Positions 1 to 10,742 of a DNA stretch of 64,000 nt are shown here, in pieces. The DNA is taken from NCBI GenBank assembly GCA_039519185.1, contig CM076846.1, forward strand, positions 114,536,566-114,600,565. Reading direction: 5' to 3'. The stretch is from Astragalus membranaceus (taxonomy: Eukaryota > Streptophyta > Magnoliopsida > Fabales > Fabaceae). The translations under genes and the position numbers were made by a program. The notes under the pieces were generated by a model, which was given only the letters and a program-made list of their open reading frames with translations, had not been told where the DNA came from and did not search any database. Position 1 is the first letter of the stretch. Every line of letters begins with the position of its first letter.

Positions 1-1
1 T

Positions 2-1445
2 GAATACTCTTGGAACCATATGATTGAAGACTGCTTTGATAATCGACACCGCTCTGACATGACTTGGCTAAACTTCATTTACACCAGCAGGAGGCAATGG
101 TCTTCTGCTTGGGTGAAAAGTACATTCACAGCTGGGAAGAAGACCATGAACTTAGCGAACAATTCAATGCTTTTGCTCGACACTATTTGAAAACTGAACA
201 CTCTATCTTTCTGTTGTTGTCTAGGTTCCAAGATCTCCTCGATGATTTGCGTCATAATGAATTGATGTCTGATTTTAGTATGCAGAACACTGTTGTGCAG
301 AATAGGCATCCCAACAGTGGTTTGATGTGCCATGCAGCTGAGTTGTTCACTCCTTCCATTTTTGAGTTAATTCAGAAGGAGTTTGAGGCGTGCAAAGCTT
401 ACACGATATTGGTAATTACCCATTTTTTTTTGTTAATAATTCTTGTTAATTGGGGCAATAACCACAAATTAGTACCACAGTGGTTAGTGACCACTAACCA
501 CAGATATGCACAACATTGGTTAGTAGCAACTAACCACAGATTAGTACAATTGTGGTTAATACTTTCTAGATGCCACAGATTTCCATAACTATTACTTGTC
601 ACTAACAATATAGCTTCTCAATAACTATTATTTGTCCTAATACTATATTTCGTGTGCAGATTGTTCATGAATTGAAACGGGAGACGACCGATGTTATACA
701 TGTTGAAAGATGGGATAATCAATTTACTGAGAACGAAGTTTTGGTAGAAACCGAAATTGTGAAGTTAGATTTGGTCAAGAGTTCTGTTACTTGCAGCTGT
801 TGGTTTTTTGAGAACTGGGGGTTAATTTGCCGGCACACATTGAGAGTTTTGGATGCTTATGTTGTGTGGCGTAATCCTTTTTTTAATTGCATCCCTCCCA
901 TGTATGTGAAAAAAAGATGGTGCAGAGATTATAAGAAGTCTCTTGGTGTTATTTCTGAGGAACCATCTTGAAACCAAGCCTCTTTGGAATTTTGGTGAGA
1001 GATACCAGCGTCTTTCTGATATAGCTTTTGGAGCTGGTTCACGCATATGTTATAACGAGGCTGCCTTTAAGGTACTTCTCTGTCATGTTCTTGATGGAGT
1101 TAAAGAGGCTGAACAATTGCTACATTCCACGTCTGATACCACTGAACCTTCCCGTGCTGAGTGTTCAACCTTGCTAGGTATTTGCTATTTTATTTTCATT
1201 GCTTTTTATCTTACATTTGTTTTTTGTTCAAGATTTTGAAATTCTTATATATGTTGTCGTTCTTGAACGTTACAGTTGAAGAAGATGAAGTAGATTTTCC
1301 AGCTAAAAAGATTAAGCAACGTCAAAATCCATGCAAGAGCAAGATCAGGTTGATGTCCCAATTAGAGAAAAGGCATTTGATTTGGAAACAGCAACGTAAG
1401 CGGACAATTGAACTTCAGAAGCACGCGGATTTAGAACTTGTATAA
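2..1445 (+). pseudogene. FAR1/FHY3-type transposase-like pseudogene (5' end outside window)
   Basis: FAR1-related proteins derive from Mutator-like transposases; host members act as light-signalling transcription factors. The piece enters the window in frame 2 with the MULE-transposase tail (WLNFIYTSRRQWSSAWV, then FTAGKKTM). Near 145-155 it shifts to frame 1 (LSEQFNAFARHYLK). A likely intron runs from about 412 to 658. The next exon carries the SWIM zinc finger, CSC plus nine residues plus CRH, at about 789-835. A TGA at 969-971 coincides with another shift into frame 1 (WNFGERYQRLSDIAFGAG), then a second intron (about 1178-1275) and a basic C-terminus ending at 1443-1445. Two frameshifts make it a pseudogene or transposon relic. 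It lies amid the palindromic repeats at 440-2960, which fits a Mutator-like element. The family call is firm; whether it was ever a host gene is open. Confidence 0.8.
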
Positions 1446-2030
1446 AAATTTAGGAGGAAACAATTTTTTGGGGTGGTGTTATTTTGTTTTTACGGTTTTC
1501 ATTCATTTATACTCAAGACTATAATTTCAATTATACAACAGTGAATTACCTTTCCCAAACATTATTCTCAGTTAGTACATTTAGCTAGCTCAATAAATTC
1601 CACATAAAACTCCTACTAGAAAACTTCCGGAAATCATAAATCCGAACATTGGTTAGTGACCACTAACCACACATATGCATAAAACTGGTTAGTGGCCACT
1701 AACCACAACACAGTACAATTGTGGTTAATACCTGTTAGATTCGAACATTTACGAGAAAGTAAAGGAATGAGATTGAAAAATAAATAAAAAAATTATGATC
1801 AAGAGCAAATTCAGATTGAAAGTATAAAAGAAGAAACTGAATATCGATGGTTGATTTTGATCTGAAAGTACCATATGAATTCTAACAAAAGAGGAAAAAA
1901 AGAAATCATGGTTTGCCATCTAACCAATGTTATTCACATTTGTGGTTAGTGGTCTCTAACCAAAGTTATGCACAAATCTGGTTAGTAGTATCCGTGGGAG
2001 AACAGCCTAATCAAAAAGATATTACTAGAA

Positions 2031-2333
2031 CTAAAAAAGAAAATTACATATACAAAAAACAGTTTTAGTCTTGCTACATTTTTTCCTCTTTCCTATAGCC
2101 TTTTTTTGCCCACCACCTGTCTTGATCTCCGCTTGCAATTGGTCACAAAACTTGTTAGCTGCAACTTGTATAGATTCCTTCAACAAGTTGCTCTTGTGGT
2201 TCATGATTGAGCAACATATATCAATCCGGAATTTATTAGTTGCAATCTTTTTCTGATTCTTGCTCAATCTATCCCAATTGCGGAATAATTCAATGTCATT
2301 CTCATTTCCCTGCCATTCTTTCAAGAATGTCAT
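2031..2333 (-). other. Unrecognised ORF fragment between the palindromic repeats
   Basis: A 100-codon reading frame, basic at its C-terminal end (lysine-rich around GKRKKCSKTK). I do not recognise a domain. It lies on the same strand as the fragment at 2606-2809 and could be a downstream exon of the same transposon-borne gene. Treat it as an open frame, not a demonstrated gene. Confidence 0.15.
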
Positions 2334-2605
2334 TATATATTAAAAAAAATTACAATTAACACTTACATATTCAAGTCCAAGAACATTCAACCTCCTATAG
2401 CTCATATAGCTGTTGAACACAACTAGGTTTTTTTTGGAAGGCTTGGGCTTTATCTTCCTTCGTTTCAACAGTTATTTTCTTTGAGACAGCTACGGATGTA
2501 AACAACTGTGTTCCAAAAAATTCATACTAGAATCAATGGACTTACATATGCTTGAATCATCTATGTTTACCAAAATAGAGCATATTTGATCATATATGCT
2601 TGAAT

Positions 2606-2809
2606 CTAACAAGTATTAACCACAATTGTACTGTGCTCCGGAATCCTTTTCCATTCGCATATGAGCACCAAAAACCCAAACCCTGTTGACTCTAGCAATT
2701 GTTTCCTTCTTTCATTAATGTCATTGAGAAATGTGTAAACCATTTGTGGTTTACACATATGTCGGTATCTTGGAGTTATGGCTTCTTTCGATCTCTTTCT
2801 ATCTGCCAT
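2606..2809 (-). pseudogene. Possible Ulp1-/mobile-domain-type transposon protein fragment
   Basis: The translated stretch FLNDINERRKQLLESTGFGF resembles the N-terminal motif (LSxxxKxxVxxxGFG) of plant proteins carried by Mutator-like elements that also encode Ulp1-like proteases or plant mobile domains. No catalytic residues or later domains are visible. It lies 1.2 kb downstream of the FAR1-type relic on the opposite strand, in the same repeat field. The similarity is short, so the assignment is tentative. Confidence 0.25.
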
Positions 2810-3108
2810 TCTTATCTAGAAACATGGACATTGAAACTAAAAGTGAGTGGCAACAACCATGAACATAGAATCAAAAACTGAAATTAGAATCACATTATCA
2901 ATCTAACAAGTAATAATCAAAATAGTACAATCTGTGGTTAGTAGCCACTGACCAGTCTTAAGCAGTTCATAGGTTCTACTCCATTTTTATGTTACAAATG
3001 ATAGGATTTCACTTGCAAGAGTTCATGTGAAGTTTCTTATTCCTTTCTGTTTCTTTTGGTTTTGTTTTTTCAAGTAAAAACTTATGTCCACCATATGATT
3101 ATATGCAG

Positions 3109-3354
3109 TAACTGTTTTTGGTGAGCTGTGGAAATTGGAACCCTTATCTGAATAACGGAAGAGGAAATGGCGAAGAGAAATGGAGCAAATCACCAGTTCG
3201 AAACTCATGGTCTTTTGTGAAGGGTCCTTTGTCAGAGGTTGATAAAATGGAGTTATTATTGGACCGTGCAGAAACACTTTTACATCTTCTTAAAATCAGA
3301 TATCCAAACCTTCCTCCAACATTTCTTGATGCTGCTAAAGTTCAATATGGCAAG
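3109..3354 (+). pseudogene. RopGEF (PRONE-domain) gene fragment
   Basis: PRONE-domain RopGEFs activate plant ROP/RAC small GTPases at the plasma membrane. After a good acceptor (ATGCAG, ending 3108) the sequence encodes TVFGELWKLEPLSE, a hallmark of the early PRONE domain. It meets an in-frame TAA and continues with RKRKWRREME. A different frame then encodes the late PRONE segment KMELLLDRAETLLHLLKIRY and PPTFLDAAKVQYGK, ending at a canonical donor (CAAG/GTAAAT). The middle of the domain, normally well over 100 residues, is missing between these pieces. This is therefore an internally deleted, frameshifted fragment, probably captured by the surrounding transposon. Confidence 0.75.
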
Positions 3355-3358
3355 GTAA

Positions 3359-3520
3359 ATTTTTTAGTAGCATGCATTTATTTGACAAATTATTCTGCAA
3401 CAGTCAACAACAAGCATGCATTTATTTTAGTAGCATGCATTTTTAGTAGCATGCATTTAGCAGCATGCTGAGTTTAATGAATTCAAAATTCAGAACAACA
3501 GTCAACAACAAGCATACAAC
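3359..3520 (+). repeat. Short tandem-like repeats of TAGTAGCATGCATTT and a 21-bp direct repeat
   Basis: TAGTAGCATGCATTT-like units recur between 3365 and 3460. A 21-bp unit that begins ACAACAGTCAACAACAAG appears near both 3399 and 3495. The repeats separate the RopGEF and RAD1-like fragments and may mark the rearrangement junction. Confidence 0.5.
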
Positions 3521-3547
3521 CATTATGAGTAGAATGTAAAACAAACT

Positions 3548-3665
3548 GCAAGTCTCCATGCCCTTCAGCTCTCAATGTAACAGAAGGAGGATCTGGCTCC
3601 AGAACTATCTGGATGCTTGATCCAGGCCACTCAAGACCCTCAATAGCTTCCTTTACTGCTGCAGA
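3548..3665 (-). pseudogene. RAD1-like (9-1-1 clamp) exon fragment
   Basis: RAD1 is part of the RAD9-RAD1-HUS1 DNA-damage checkpoint clamp. Reading the minus strand from a CTTAG acceptor gives AAVKEAIEGLEWPGSSIQIV followed by PDPPSVTLRAEGHGDLQ, matching my recollection of the plant RAD1 exon (EWPGSS, PPSVT, GEGHGDLQ). Similarity stops after the GDLQ position, and no neighbouring RAD1 exons are visible on either side. One isolated exon beside a RopGEF piece on the other strand points to transposon capture. The assignment rests on a single exon of about 40 residues. Confidence 0.6.
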
Positions 3666-3669
3666 CTAA

Positions 3670-6000
3670 GGCGAATTTAGATCAACTTCTAACTTACAAA
3701 AGCTTCTCAGTTAAAATAAGTTGATGATTCTTCACTTACAAAATAATCTTTATAAAGTTATACATGTTCATGAAGAAGTTAAACAATACAGCTCTTAAAA
3801 AAAGTCAGATACAGAAGCTTATTTCAACTTATATCAAATAAAACAGAAGTTAAACAATATTATAAGATTCTTTTAATATTTCTATTTTCATAAATGCTTA
3901 GTGAATAGTTTATCCAAAGTAGCTCTAGGTGTAGATCAATAACAAAAATGTATATATAAGTTAATTACGTAATTATACACAAAAATCAATGTTTGAAGGC
4001 TCCACAAAGGTACCCAAAAAACTTAGACCAAGCTCAAAAAGGTAGTCCCCAGACACACCAAGACAACTAGAGCAAAGCAAAAACTTGTCTACGTTTGAAG
4101 GCTCCACCAAAACCACACATGTAACAGCTCAACCACGATCGAACAGAGGTCATACCAGGATACCAGAGCTGCTATAAAACACCTTGGACAAAACATTATC
4201 CAAGGTAGCAAAAACAGAAGTTACAAATCATTATCACGCCTTGTAATATAGATATTAAATACATTATAATAAAAGGTTTACAATGATGGCCAAAGTATGT
4301 CAACTTTATAGATAATGCTCCTACACTCTCGATTAAATCTTCTAGCAGCACTGTACAATGAAATCAAAGATTTTCTCCAAATTTAAAAGCCCCAAAACAT
4401 TAGATACTGACAGTTAACTCAAACTTTTCAAGTTTGCTTCTTATTTCCAATACATTTCATTAGCATGCCTTGAAGTTCACTAATTTGGGAGCAAGCTATC
4501 AGTCACCCATTCATGATTCCATATCAGCAAACAAATACCATGAATTATAGTTAGAATATTCGAGTATTTGCTGGCATAGTCTAAACCATTAATAACAATT
4601 ATACTTTTAATAAACAATTTTTATAAAACAGATAGAATAAATTTTAGTAAACCATACCAGCTATGTTGCGAATCTCTAATGAGATGCAGAAAATTAAAAG
4701 AAATAGCACAATTGAGGATAAAAGTCTCTATATTATTGAATTGAAATGCAACCGATAATGAGCAGAAGAAGACTCTTCCTTCTACTTCCTGAGAGCCAAG
4801 CTCACTTTACAGAGAATCACTCCATTCCCTGACCAACAATAACAGAATACTCTCGATACCCTCTCAGGCTCTCACCTCACGCTAGCCTCCCATAATCATA
4901 TAACAGAATTCCTTTACCCCACATGTCCATTTCTCTCCTCTCTCTCTCTCTCTCTCTGCCACATCACACCAATATTGAATAGCAGATGTAGTAAGTCCAC
5001 TTGGGCCCATGCACACTCTCATTTGGGTCCTATCAAGCTACAATAAAGTTTAGTTTAGTTTAGTAAAGTGTGTATCACAATGTTCTGAGACCACCTTGTG
5101 AAATAATTAGTGAATTTCTGTCGCATTAGATCAATTCTTTGATAATACATATTGGTTTATAGATAAATTCAGGAATCTGCATTGTGGTTCAGAGTCTTAA
5201 CCTTAACTACAAACCGATTTTGCATCAACCGGCCCTAATAAGATACATCATTTCATTGTAAACCACAAACTTCTAACGTATAATTAAGAGCATACATTGA
5301 GAATTCTAATATTATACCTTGCAAAAATTTATGTCCATTCTTGAGCAGTGTGGGTTTATACATGATGAAAGTTATGCCTATGTGGCTATGTCTCTTCTCT
5401 CTTTCTGCAAATGGCATATCCAACTAGGCTATTCCTAATCGATTCTTAATCACTTACAATGAATTAGGAAGTAGCAACTTTTGTGATGTTCAAGGGGTTG
5501 TCGACCAAAATTGCCCAAACACAAAGAGACGACTAATCAGGCTGATAGTGAATCTCAATATCTCATCTATGGGCCCAAGTGTGATTGGCCCGAAAAAGAG
5601 ATGGTGAGAGTTCTCACCTTGAGTAGATATAGTTCAGTCAAATTTAAGTTGGCAGCTCACAGATCCCTTGGGTGTGTTAGAAAATTGTTTGAGAATACTG
5701 TTCTCCCACTTCTCCTTGGATAAACTAGAAATATGCATTGTCTTCAAAACAAGTTCTTTTCGCAAAACATACCTACTAAATTTTCATCTCATCCAAATGT
5801 CCTTGACATCCTCTAAGTGAATAAAGGTTAGGTGGGATACGAGACAGTTAGGAACACTTTTTGGCTTTGGCGCCAATCCATATAGAGGTGGTAATGGATC
5901 CTGCAGGCAACAAGGTACAGCTCAATGAAGTAAGATGAGAATAAATAAACAAAGCTGACACCAAAGTTTCATTTAAGCTCAACAAACCTCCTACTTCATG
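3670..6000. other. No recognisable gene; AT-rich intergenic or repeat DNA
   Basis: Mostly A/T-rich sequence without supported coding features. A short (TC)n tract lies near 4936-4957. The segment around 4730-5030 has the look of a retrotransposon LTR or leader but I could not identify boundaries. A 70-codon open frame at 5511-5723 has no recognised motif. Confidence 0.4.
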
Positions 6001-6425
6001 ATTTTAAGAGCTTGAAGCATAGGACATGTGGTACAAAAAACCAATGTTGAAACATGGAAGAGTGAGCTTTATATCTATTAAATGTCGAAATTCCGGAAAT
6101 TCTACATCAAACCACTGTGTAGGCAACAACAGCAAGTGTGATTATTATCATGTAGTTATTAGTAGAAAACTAAGATACATATATAAACACATACATTCAT
6201 TCACCTTTGATGTTGAACAACCTAAAAATAGATGCTTAATCCCAGAGAGCGATCGAAGGAGATTGTGTAAAGGGTCGGCAGATCCACATACATTTTCACT
6301 GGGTAGGAAAAACACATCATCAAGATATGCTTCGTTCACTGGGTAGGAAAAACACATCAACAACTCATGTATTTCAAATTTCATATTTCATTGATTCTTC
6401 AATTTGAATAAGAACAATCGAGAAA

Positions 6426-6540
<115 letters not shown>

Positions 6541-6705
6541 GGCAAATTCTTCCGTACCCATTCAAAGTTTGGTGGGTATGATACCTTGTAGGTAAACTGA
6601 GTTTAATATAAGAATAATACGTCTAGGGAACATGAATGCTATCTTAATATTGATTCATGAATTTGATATTTAAATTTGAATAAAACAATTAAGCAGACAA
6701 GTAAA

Positions 6706-6769
<64 letters not shown>
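6706..6769. repeat. Second (AAT)n microsatellite
   Basis: A near-perfect AAT tract about 165 bp from the first one, in the same intron. A variant ACT triplet lies near its left edge. Confidence 0.95.
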
Positions 6770-7769
6770 GAATCGAAGTATAAAAGAAAGGAACATGAAT
6801 TGTGAACTACCTGAGTGAGACGAGATTAGGGCAAGAGGAAAGGATTGTGAGAGGGAATTTGAGGGCGTTATCTTCGTCGGAAAAGAAGGCAAGATGGAGT
6901 TCCTCGAGGTGGGGCCCAATAGCGATGCGAATCCACGTCTTGATGGAAGGGCTGGAGAATTCGCCGAGATAGAAGTCGCATGAGAGGTGGAACTTCAGAA
7001 TGTCGCGGGATTTGTGGCGAGCGAGGAAGTCGTTCACGAAAAGTCATATGTATCTGAACAATTCGGCCTGGCTGATATTGAAGTCGTCTTGGTCGACATT
7101 GAGGACTTGGAGATGTTCCCAGAGGTGGAGATATCAATGAGAAACAAGGCTAATCATATCCACGCATGTTTTGGTAGGAAGAAATGATAGGATGTGGAGA
7201 AGTAGGGAATCGGGTAAAGTGCTCATCCTATCTGTTCTGTACCGTATCTCTGGACTGGTATCCGATCTTAGATACCAAGTCCGATCCGAGATAGTTGGTA
7301 GCGGCTGGTCTTGATCAACCGAGCTCCGCTTCCGATCCGGGGCAGGTGGTACCTGCGAGGACACTCCGACGCTCAATTCACCTAGGGAACTGATTAGAGG
7401 TAAAGAGTCGGAAAGATTGTGTATCTTAGACATTGCATAGAATGCTTATTTATAGGTTTTGGGAATCAATGTGAACCATTGGATCTAGGTCTTTAATCTC
7501 CACCATTGGTTGATGGATCTGCATTTGGTGTTGGGCCTTAGTGATTAAGGCCCAATCCGTAACAGTTACCCCCCAAGTCGGTTCGTCTTGGGGCGAGCTA
7601 GACTTGATGCCTTATTTGGGCTTCGTGAGAGTTTTTGAATTTGAGGTCGGACCTTCGTGGCGACCTTCTTCAAGGGGTCTGCCCCCAGCCTCGGAGTGTC
7701 AGGAAATGATGTGACCACCGAGTGACTCGAGGTGTTAGTTTAATGTCGCCTTTAGGATAGTATTCCTCG

Positions 7770-8196
7770 AGGCCGGGCTTATACCAGTGAGGGTGTCTGC
7801 CACCAGCCTCAGAGCGCCCGAGATACGGGTCTTGTCAAAGATCTTTGAGGACGAGTTTATACCAGCGAGGGTGTCTGCCACCAGTCTCGGAGCGCCCGAG
7901 ATACGGGACTTGTCAAAGATCTTCGAGGCCGGGTTTATACCAGCGAGGGTGTCTACCACCAGCCTCGGAGTGCCCGAGATACGGGTCTTGTCAAAGATCT
8001 TCGAGGTCGGGTTTATACCAACGAGGGTGTCTACCACCAGCCTCGGAGCGCCCGAGATACGGGTCTTGTCAAAGATCTTCGAGGCCGGGTTTATACCAGC
8101 GAGGGTGTCTACCACCAGCCTTGAAGCGCCCGAGATACGGGTCTTGTCAAAGATCATCGTGGACGGGTTCATACCAGCGAGGGTGTCTACCACCAC
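7770..8196. repeat. 78-bp minisatellite array, about six units
   Basis: Units contain TATACCAGCGAGGGTGTCT, CTCGGAGCGCCCGAGATACG and GTCTTGTCAAAGATCTTCG. The period is 78 bp, a multiple of three, which leaves open frames in several frames on both strands (26-residue repeats). These frames are explained by the repeat and are not evidence of a protein. Confidence 0.9.
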
Positions 8197-8214
8197 CTCC
8201 CACTGTGGTCGCCA
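8196..8214 (-). other. Primer binding site-like motif (TGGCGACC type)
   Basis: The minus strand reads TGGCGACCACAGTGGGAGG, one base after the LTR terminus CAGAACA. TGGCGACC-type primer sites are typical of Tat/Ogre-lineage Ty3/gypsy elements and start with the complement of a tRNA CCA end. It is followed directly by minisatellite DNA instead of gag, showing an internal deletion. Confidence 0.6.
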
Positions 8215-8215
8215 A

Positions 8216-9247
8216 TGTTCTGTACTGTATCTCTGGACCGATATCCGATCTTAGATACCAAGTCCGATTCGAGATAGTTGGTAGGGGTTGGTCTTGATCA
8301 ACCGAGCTCCGCTTCCGATCCGGGGCAGGTGGTACCTGATTAGAGGTAAAGAGTCGGAAAGAGTGTGTACCTTAGACATTGCATTGAATGCTTATTTATA
8401 GGTTTTGGGAATCAATGAGAACCAATGGATCTAGGTCTCTTATCTCCACCATTGGTTGATGGGTCTGCATTTAGTGTTGGGCCTTAGTGATACAGGTCCA
8501 ATCTGTAACAGTTTCCCCCAAGTCGGGTCGTCTTGGGGCGAGCTAGACTTGATGTCTTATCTGGGCTTCGTGAGAGTTTTTGAATTTGTGGTCGGACCTT
8601 CGTGGCAACCTTTTTCAAGGCCGGGCTTATAGCTACGAAGGGGTCTGCCCCCAACCTCGGAGTGTCAAGAAATGATGTGACCACCGAGTGACTCGAGGTG
8701 TTAGTTTAATGTCGCCTTTAGGACAGTATTCCTCGAGGCCGGGCTTATACTAGTGAGGGTGTCTGCCACCAGTCTCGGAGTGCCCGAGATACGGGTCTTG
8801 TCAAAGATCTTCGAGGCCGGGTTTATACCAGCGAGGGTGTCTGCCACCAGCTTCGGAGCGCCCGAGATACGGGTCTTGTCAAAGATCTTCGAGGCCGGGT
8901 TTATACCAGCGAGGGTGTCTACCACCAACCTCGGAGCGCCCGAGATATGAGTCTTGTCAAAGATCTTCGAGGCCGGGTTTATACCAGCGAGGGTGTCTGC
9001 CACCAGCCTCGGAGCGCCCGAGATACGGGTCTTGTCAAAGATCTTCGAGGCCGGGTTTATACCAGTGAGGGTGTCTCCCACCAACCTCGGAGCGCCCGAG
9101 ATACGGGTCTTGTCAAAGATCTTCGAGGCCGGGTTTATACCAGCGAGGGTGTCTACCACCAGCCTCGGAGCGCACGAGATACGGGTCTTGTCAAAGATCT
9201 TCGAGGCCGGGTTTATACCAGCGAGGGTGTCTACCACCAGCCTCGGT
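8216..9247 (-). repeat. LTR copy 2 of the same Ty3/gypsy element
   Basis: A direct repeat of 7233-8215 that starts TGTTCTGTACTGTATC. On the minus strand it ends ...CAGAACA, one base from the primer-site-like motif, so it behaves as the 5' LTR of a deleted element whose 3' LTR is copy 1. The adjacent gag (9439-10180) would belong to a neighbouring tandem element sharing this LTR. The outer boundary near 9247 is approximate. Confidence 0.65.
8738..9247. repeat. 78-bp minisatellite array, about seven units
   Basis: The same unit as 7770-8196, with slightly higher internal identity and at least one more copy. It ends in CTCGGTGTCTCGGGTTCCGG, where the repeat breaks down. Differing copy number between the two LTRs indicates slippage or unequal exchange after duplication. 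Confidence 0.9.
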
Positions 9248-9438
9248 GTCTCGGGTTCCGGTTTTAGCGTAGAACTTTAAGGCGATCGTTCGACCGATCC
9301 CAAATCCTTCCCTTCAACCTCGAAACTCACTTTTACTAAGCAATCAGTGTGAGAAAAATCGTAGCCGATCCATACATATTAGATGGTTGAACATTTGCAA
9401 AGTCGGATTACATCACCCCCGTAGGCTCATTCCGAGAC

Positions 9439-10180
9439 CTAGGCGACACGTGACCTTCCTGCGTTAACCCCTTCTTCATGATCGATATACCTCTGAGATC
9501 GCTGGAGGAACTCGGCAAGCGACTCAGCTTGGTTGACCCTGACGTCTATCTGAAATAGACTTCCTTCACAAAGACCAGCCTCCATGAAGTAAAGACGGAA
9601 GGAGTCGTCGAGGTTCCGGACTTGAGCAGCTTCTCTATGAATCTCTCTATGTAGTCCCAGAGGAACTCATTTTCTCCCTGCCGAATTGCCTGCAATACCT
9701 TTCGAGATTTAGACTTCATCTTCGAGTGGGAGAAGTGTGCAGAAAAGAGTTTGGCTAATTGATCCCAAGAGGAGATCGTATTTGACCTAAGAGCCCTGAA
9801 CCAGTCTAGAGCCGCCTTCTCTAGAGTGAAGGGAAATGTTCGGCACTTTATCTCCTCTGGAACGTTTCGGTATTGCATAACCGTGTCAAAGTAGTCGAGG
9901 TGGCGATCCGGATCGCTAGTCCCATCATGCATTTTCAAACCCTCATGCGGCTTCTCGAGGTGCTTTGGCACCGGGAAGTAGTCGATCTTAGCTGTGAAAA
10001 GTCCTTTACGCTTTGCCGACCTCTCAAGGGGTGGAGACCGTCGGTAGCCATACTTGCCGGGGGATCTACGTTGCCTCGGAGAAGAGGAAAACAGAAATGA
10101 GCTAGGCTGAGGGAAACCCTCAGGACCATAGGAATCATCAGGGGTCCGACTTGGGGGAGTCTCCGGTCCTCGCCCTCCTC
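9439..10180 (-). pseudogene. Ty3/gypsy gag fragment (Tat/Ogre-like lineage)
   Basis: This is a retrotransposon capsid domain. Residues such as GLKMHDGTSDPDRHLDYFDT, CRTFPFTLEKAALDWFRAL and AIRQGENEFLWDYIERF form the Retrotrans_gag fold signature. After ERFI the frame shifts near 9640, and the conserved tail continues as VRNLDDSFRLYFMEAG and VNQAESLAEFLQRSQRYID, to a TAG at 9439-9441. The upstream side is cut at about 10180, where sequence changes abruptly to AT-rich DNA, so no start codon is present. No protease or RT follows; the next sequence is the LTR. It is a truncated, frameshifted remnant. Confidence 0.8.
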
Positions 10181-10344
10181 TACAATAAGTAATAGTTACT
10201 GTAGAGATTAGATAACAAAAATTATAGTAAAGTTTCAAATTTTACAAATTGTAATATTTCTCGTAAAGGCTAAATAAAACTTATTAACAGAGAAAAAAAT
10301 AGAATTTTAAAAAATGAAGGAAAAATGTAGATGAAATTAAAGTA

Positions 10345-10742
10345 GATATCTAATATCTATCTATACCATTAACCTACTTTAGATAGATAGTAGATATCTA
10401 CTTTAACTTTTTCATACTTTTTCAAACTTTTTCACTTTTTCACTTTTTCACTCTCTCACATTCTTTTTCACTTTCTCTCACACTTTCCTAATTCATGTGA
10501 GAGAGAGTGAAAAGTTTGAAAATGTATGTGAGAGAGTGAAAAAGTGAAAAAGTTTGAAAAAAGTGTGAAAGAAAGTGAAAAAGTTTGAAAAAGTATGTGG
10601 AAGAGTGAAAAAGTTTGAAAAAGTGAAAAAGTTTGAAAAGTTAAAAAGTGAAATTACATAAATATCCTTAAATTGTTTTGTTGGGAAAATGGTAAGATTG
10701 ATATTTTGGTAGTAGGTTAATGGTATAGATATATAGTAGATT
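10345..10742. repeat. Foldback/MITE-like element with pyrimidine and purine arms
   Basis: Inverted arms ATCTATACCATTAACCTAC (about 10358-10376) and its complement (about 10712-10730) enclose a T/C-rich block (about 10404-10496, TTTTTCAC units). An A/G-rich block follows (about 10497-10640, GTGAAAAAGTTTGA units). The two blocks are roughly complementary, so the region can fold on itself. No coding potential; no clear target duplication found. Confidence 0.55.

Larger units (their letters stand above)
440..2960. repeat. Dispersed palindromic GGTTAGTGGCCACTAACC-type repeats
   Basis: At least six copies or half-copies of a near-perfect palindrome occur: about 482-501, 516-535, 1652-1671, 1687-1706, 1942-1961 and 2935-2954, plus a half-copy near 1980. 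A companion motif, GTACAATTGTGGTTAATAC, lies at about 543 and 1713 and in inverted orientation at about 2616-2637. Copies fall both in the FAR1-type intron and in its 3' flank, so they belong to the element rather than to the gene. They resemble transposon subterminal repeats; no clean terminal inverted repeat was found. Confidence 0.6.
7233..8215 (-). repeat. LTR copy 1 (Ty3/gypsy, minus orientation), adjoining F-box 5' end
   Basis: Begins TGTTCTGTACCGTATC and is repeated almost entirely by the next unit (8216-9247). The shared modules are a 'GATACCAAGTCCGAT' segment, a TATTTATAGG region and a 78-bp minisatellite array. Relative to unit 2 it carries about 38 extra bases near 7350-7387. At its high-coordinate edge lies a primer-site-like motif (8196-8214). 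It inserted 10 bp upstream of the F-box ATG. Confidence 0.7.

Noticed and set aside
7735..9280. Long open frames on both strands (about 65-178 codons) as possible repeat proteins
   Set aside because: They are produced by a 78-bp tandem repeat whose period is divisible by three; several frames are open at once and none has a conserved domain.
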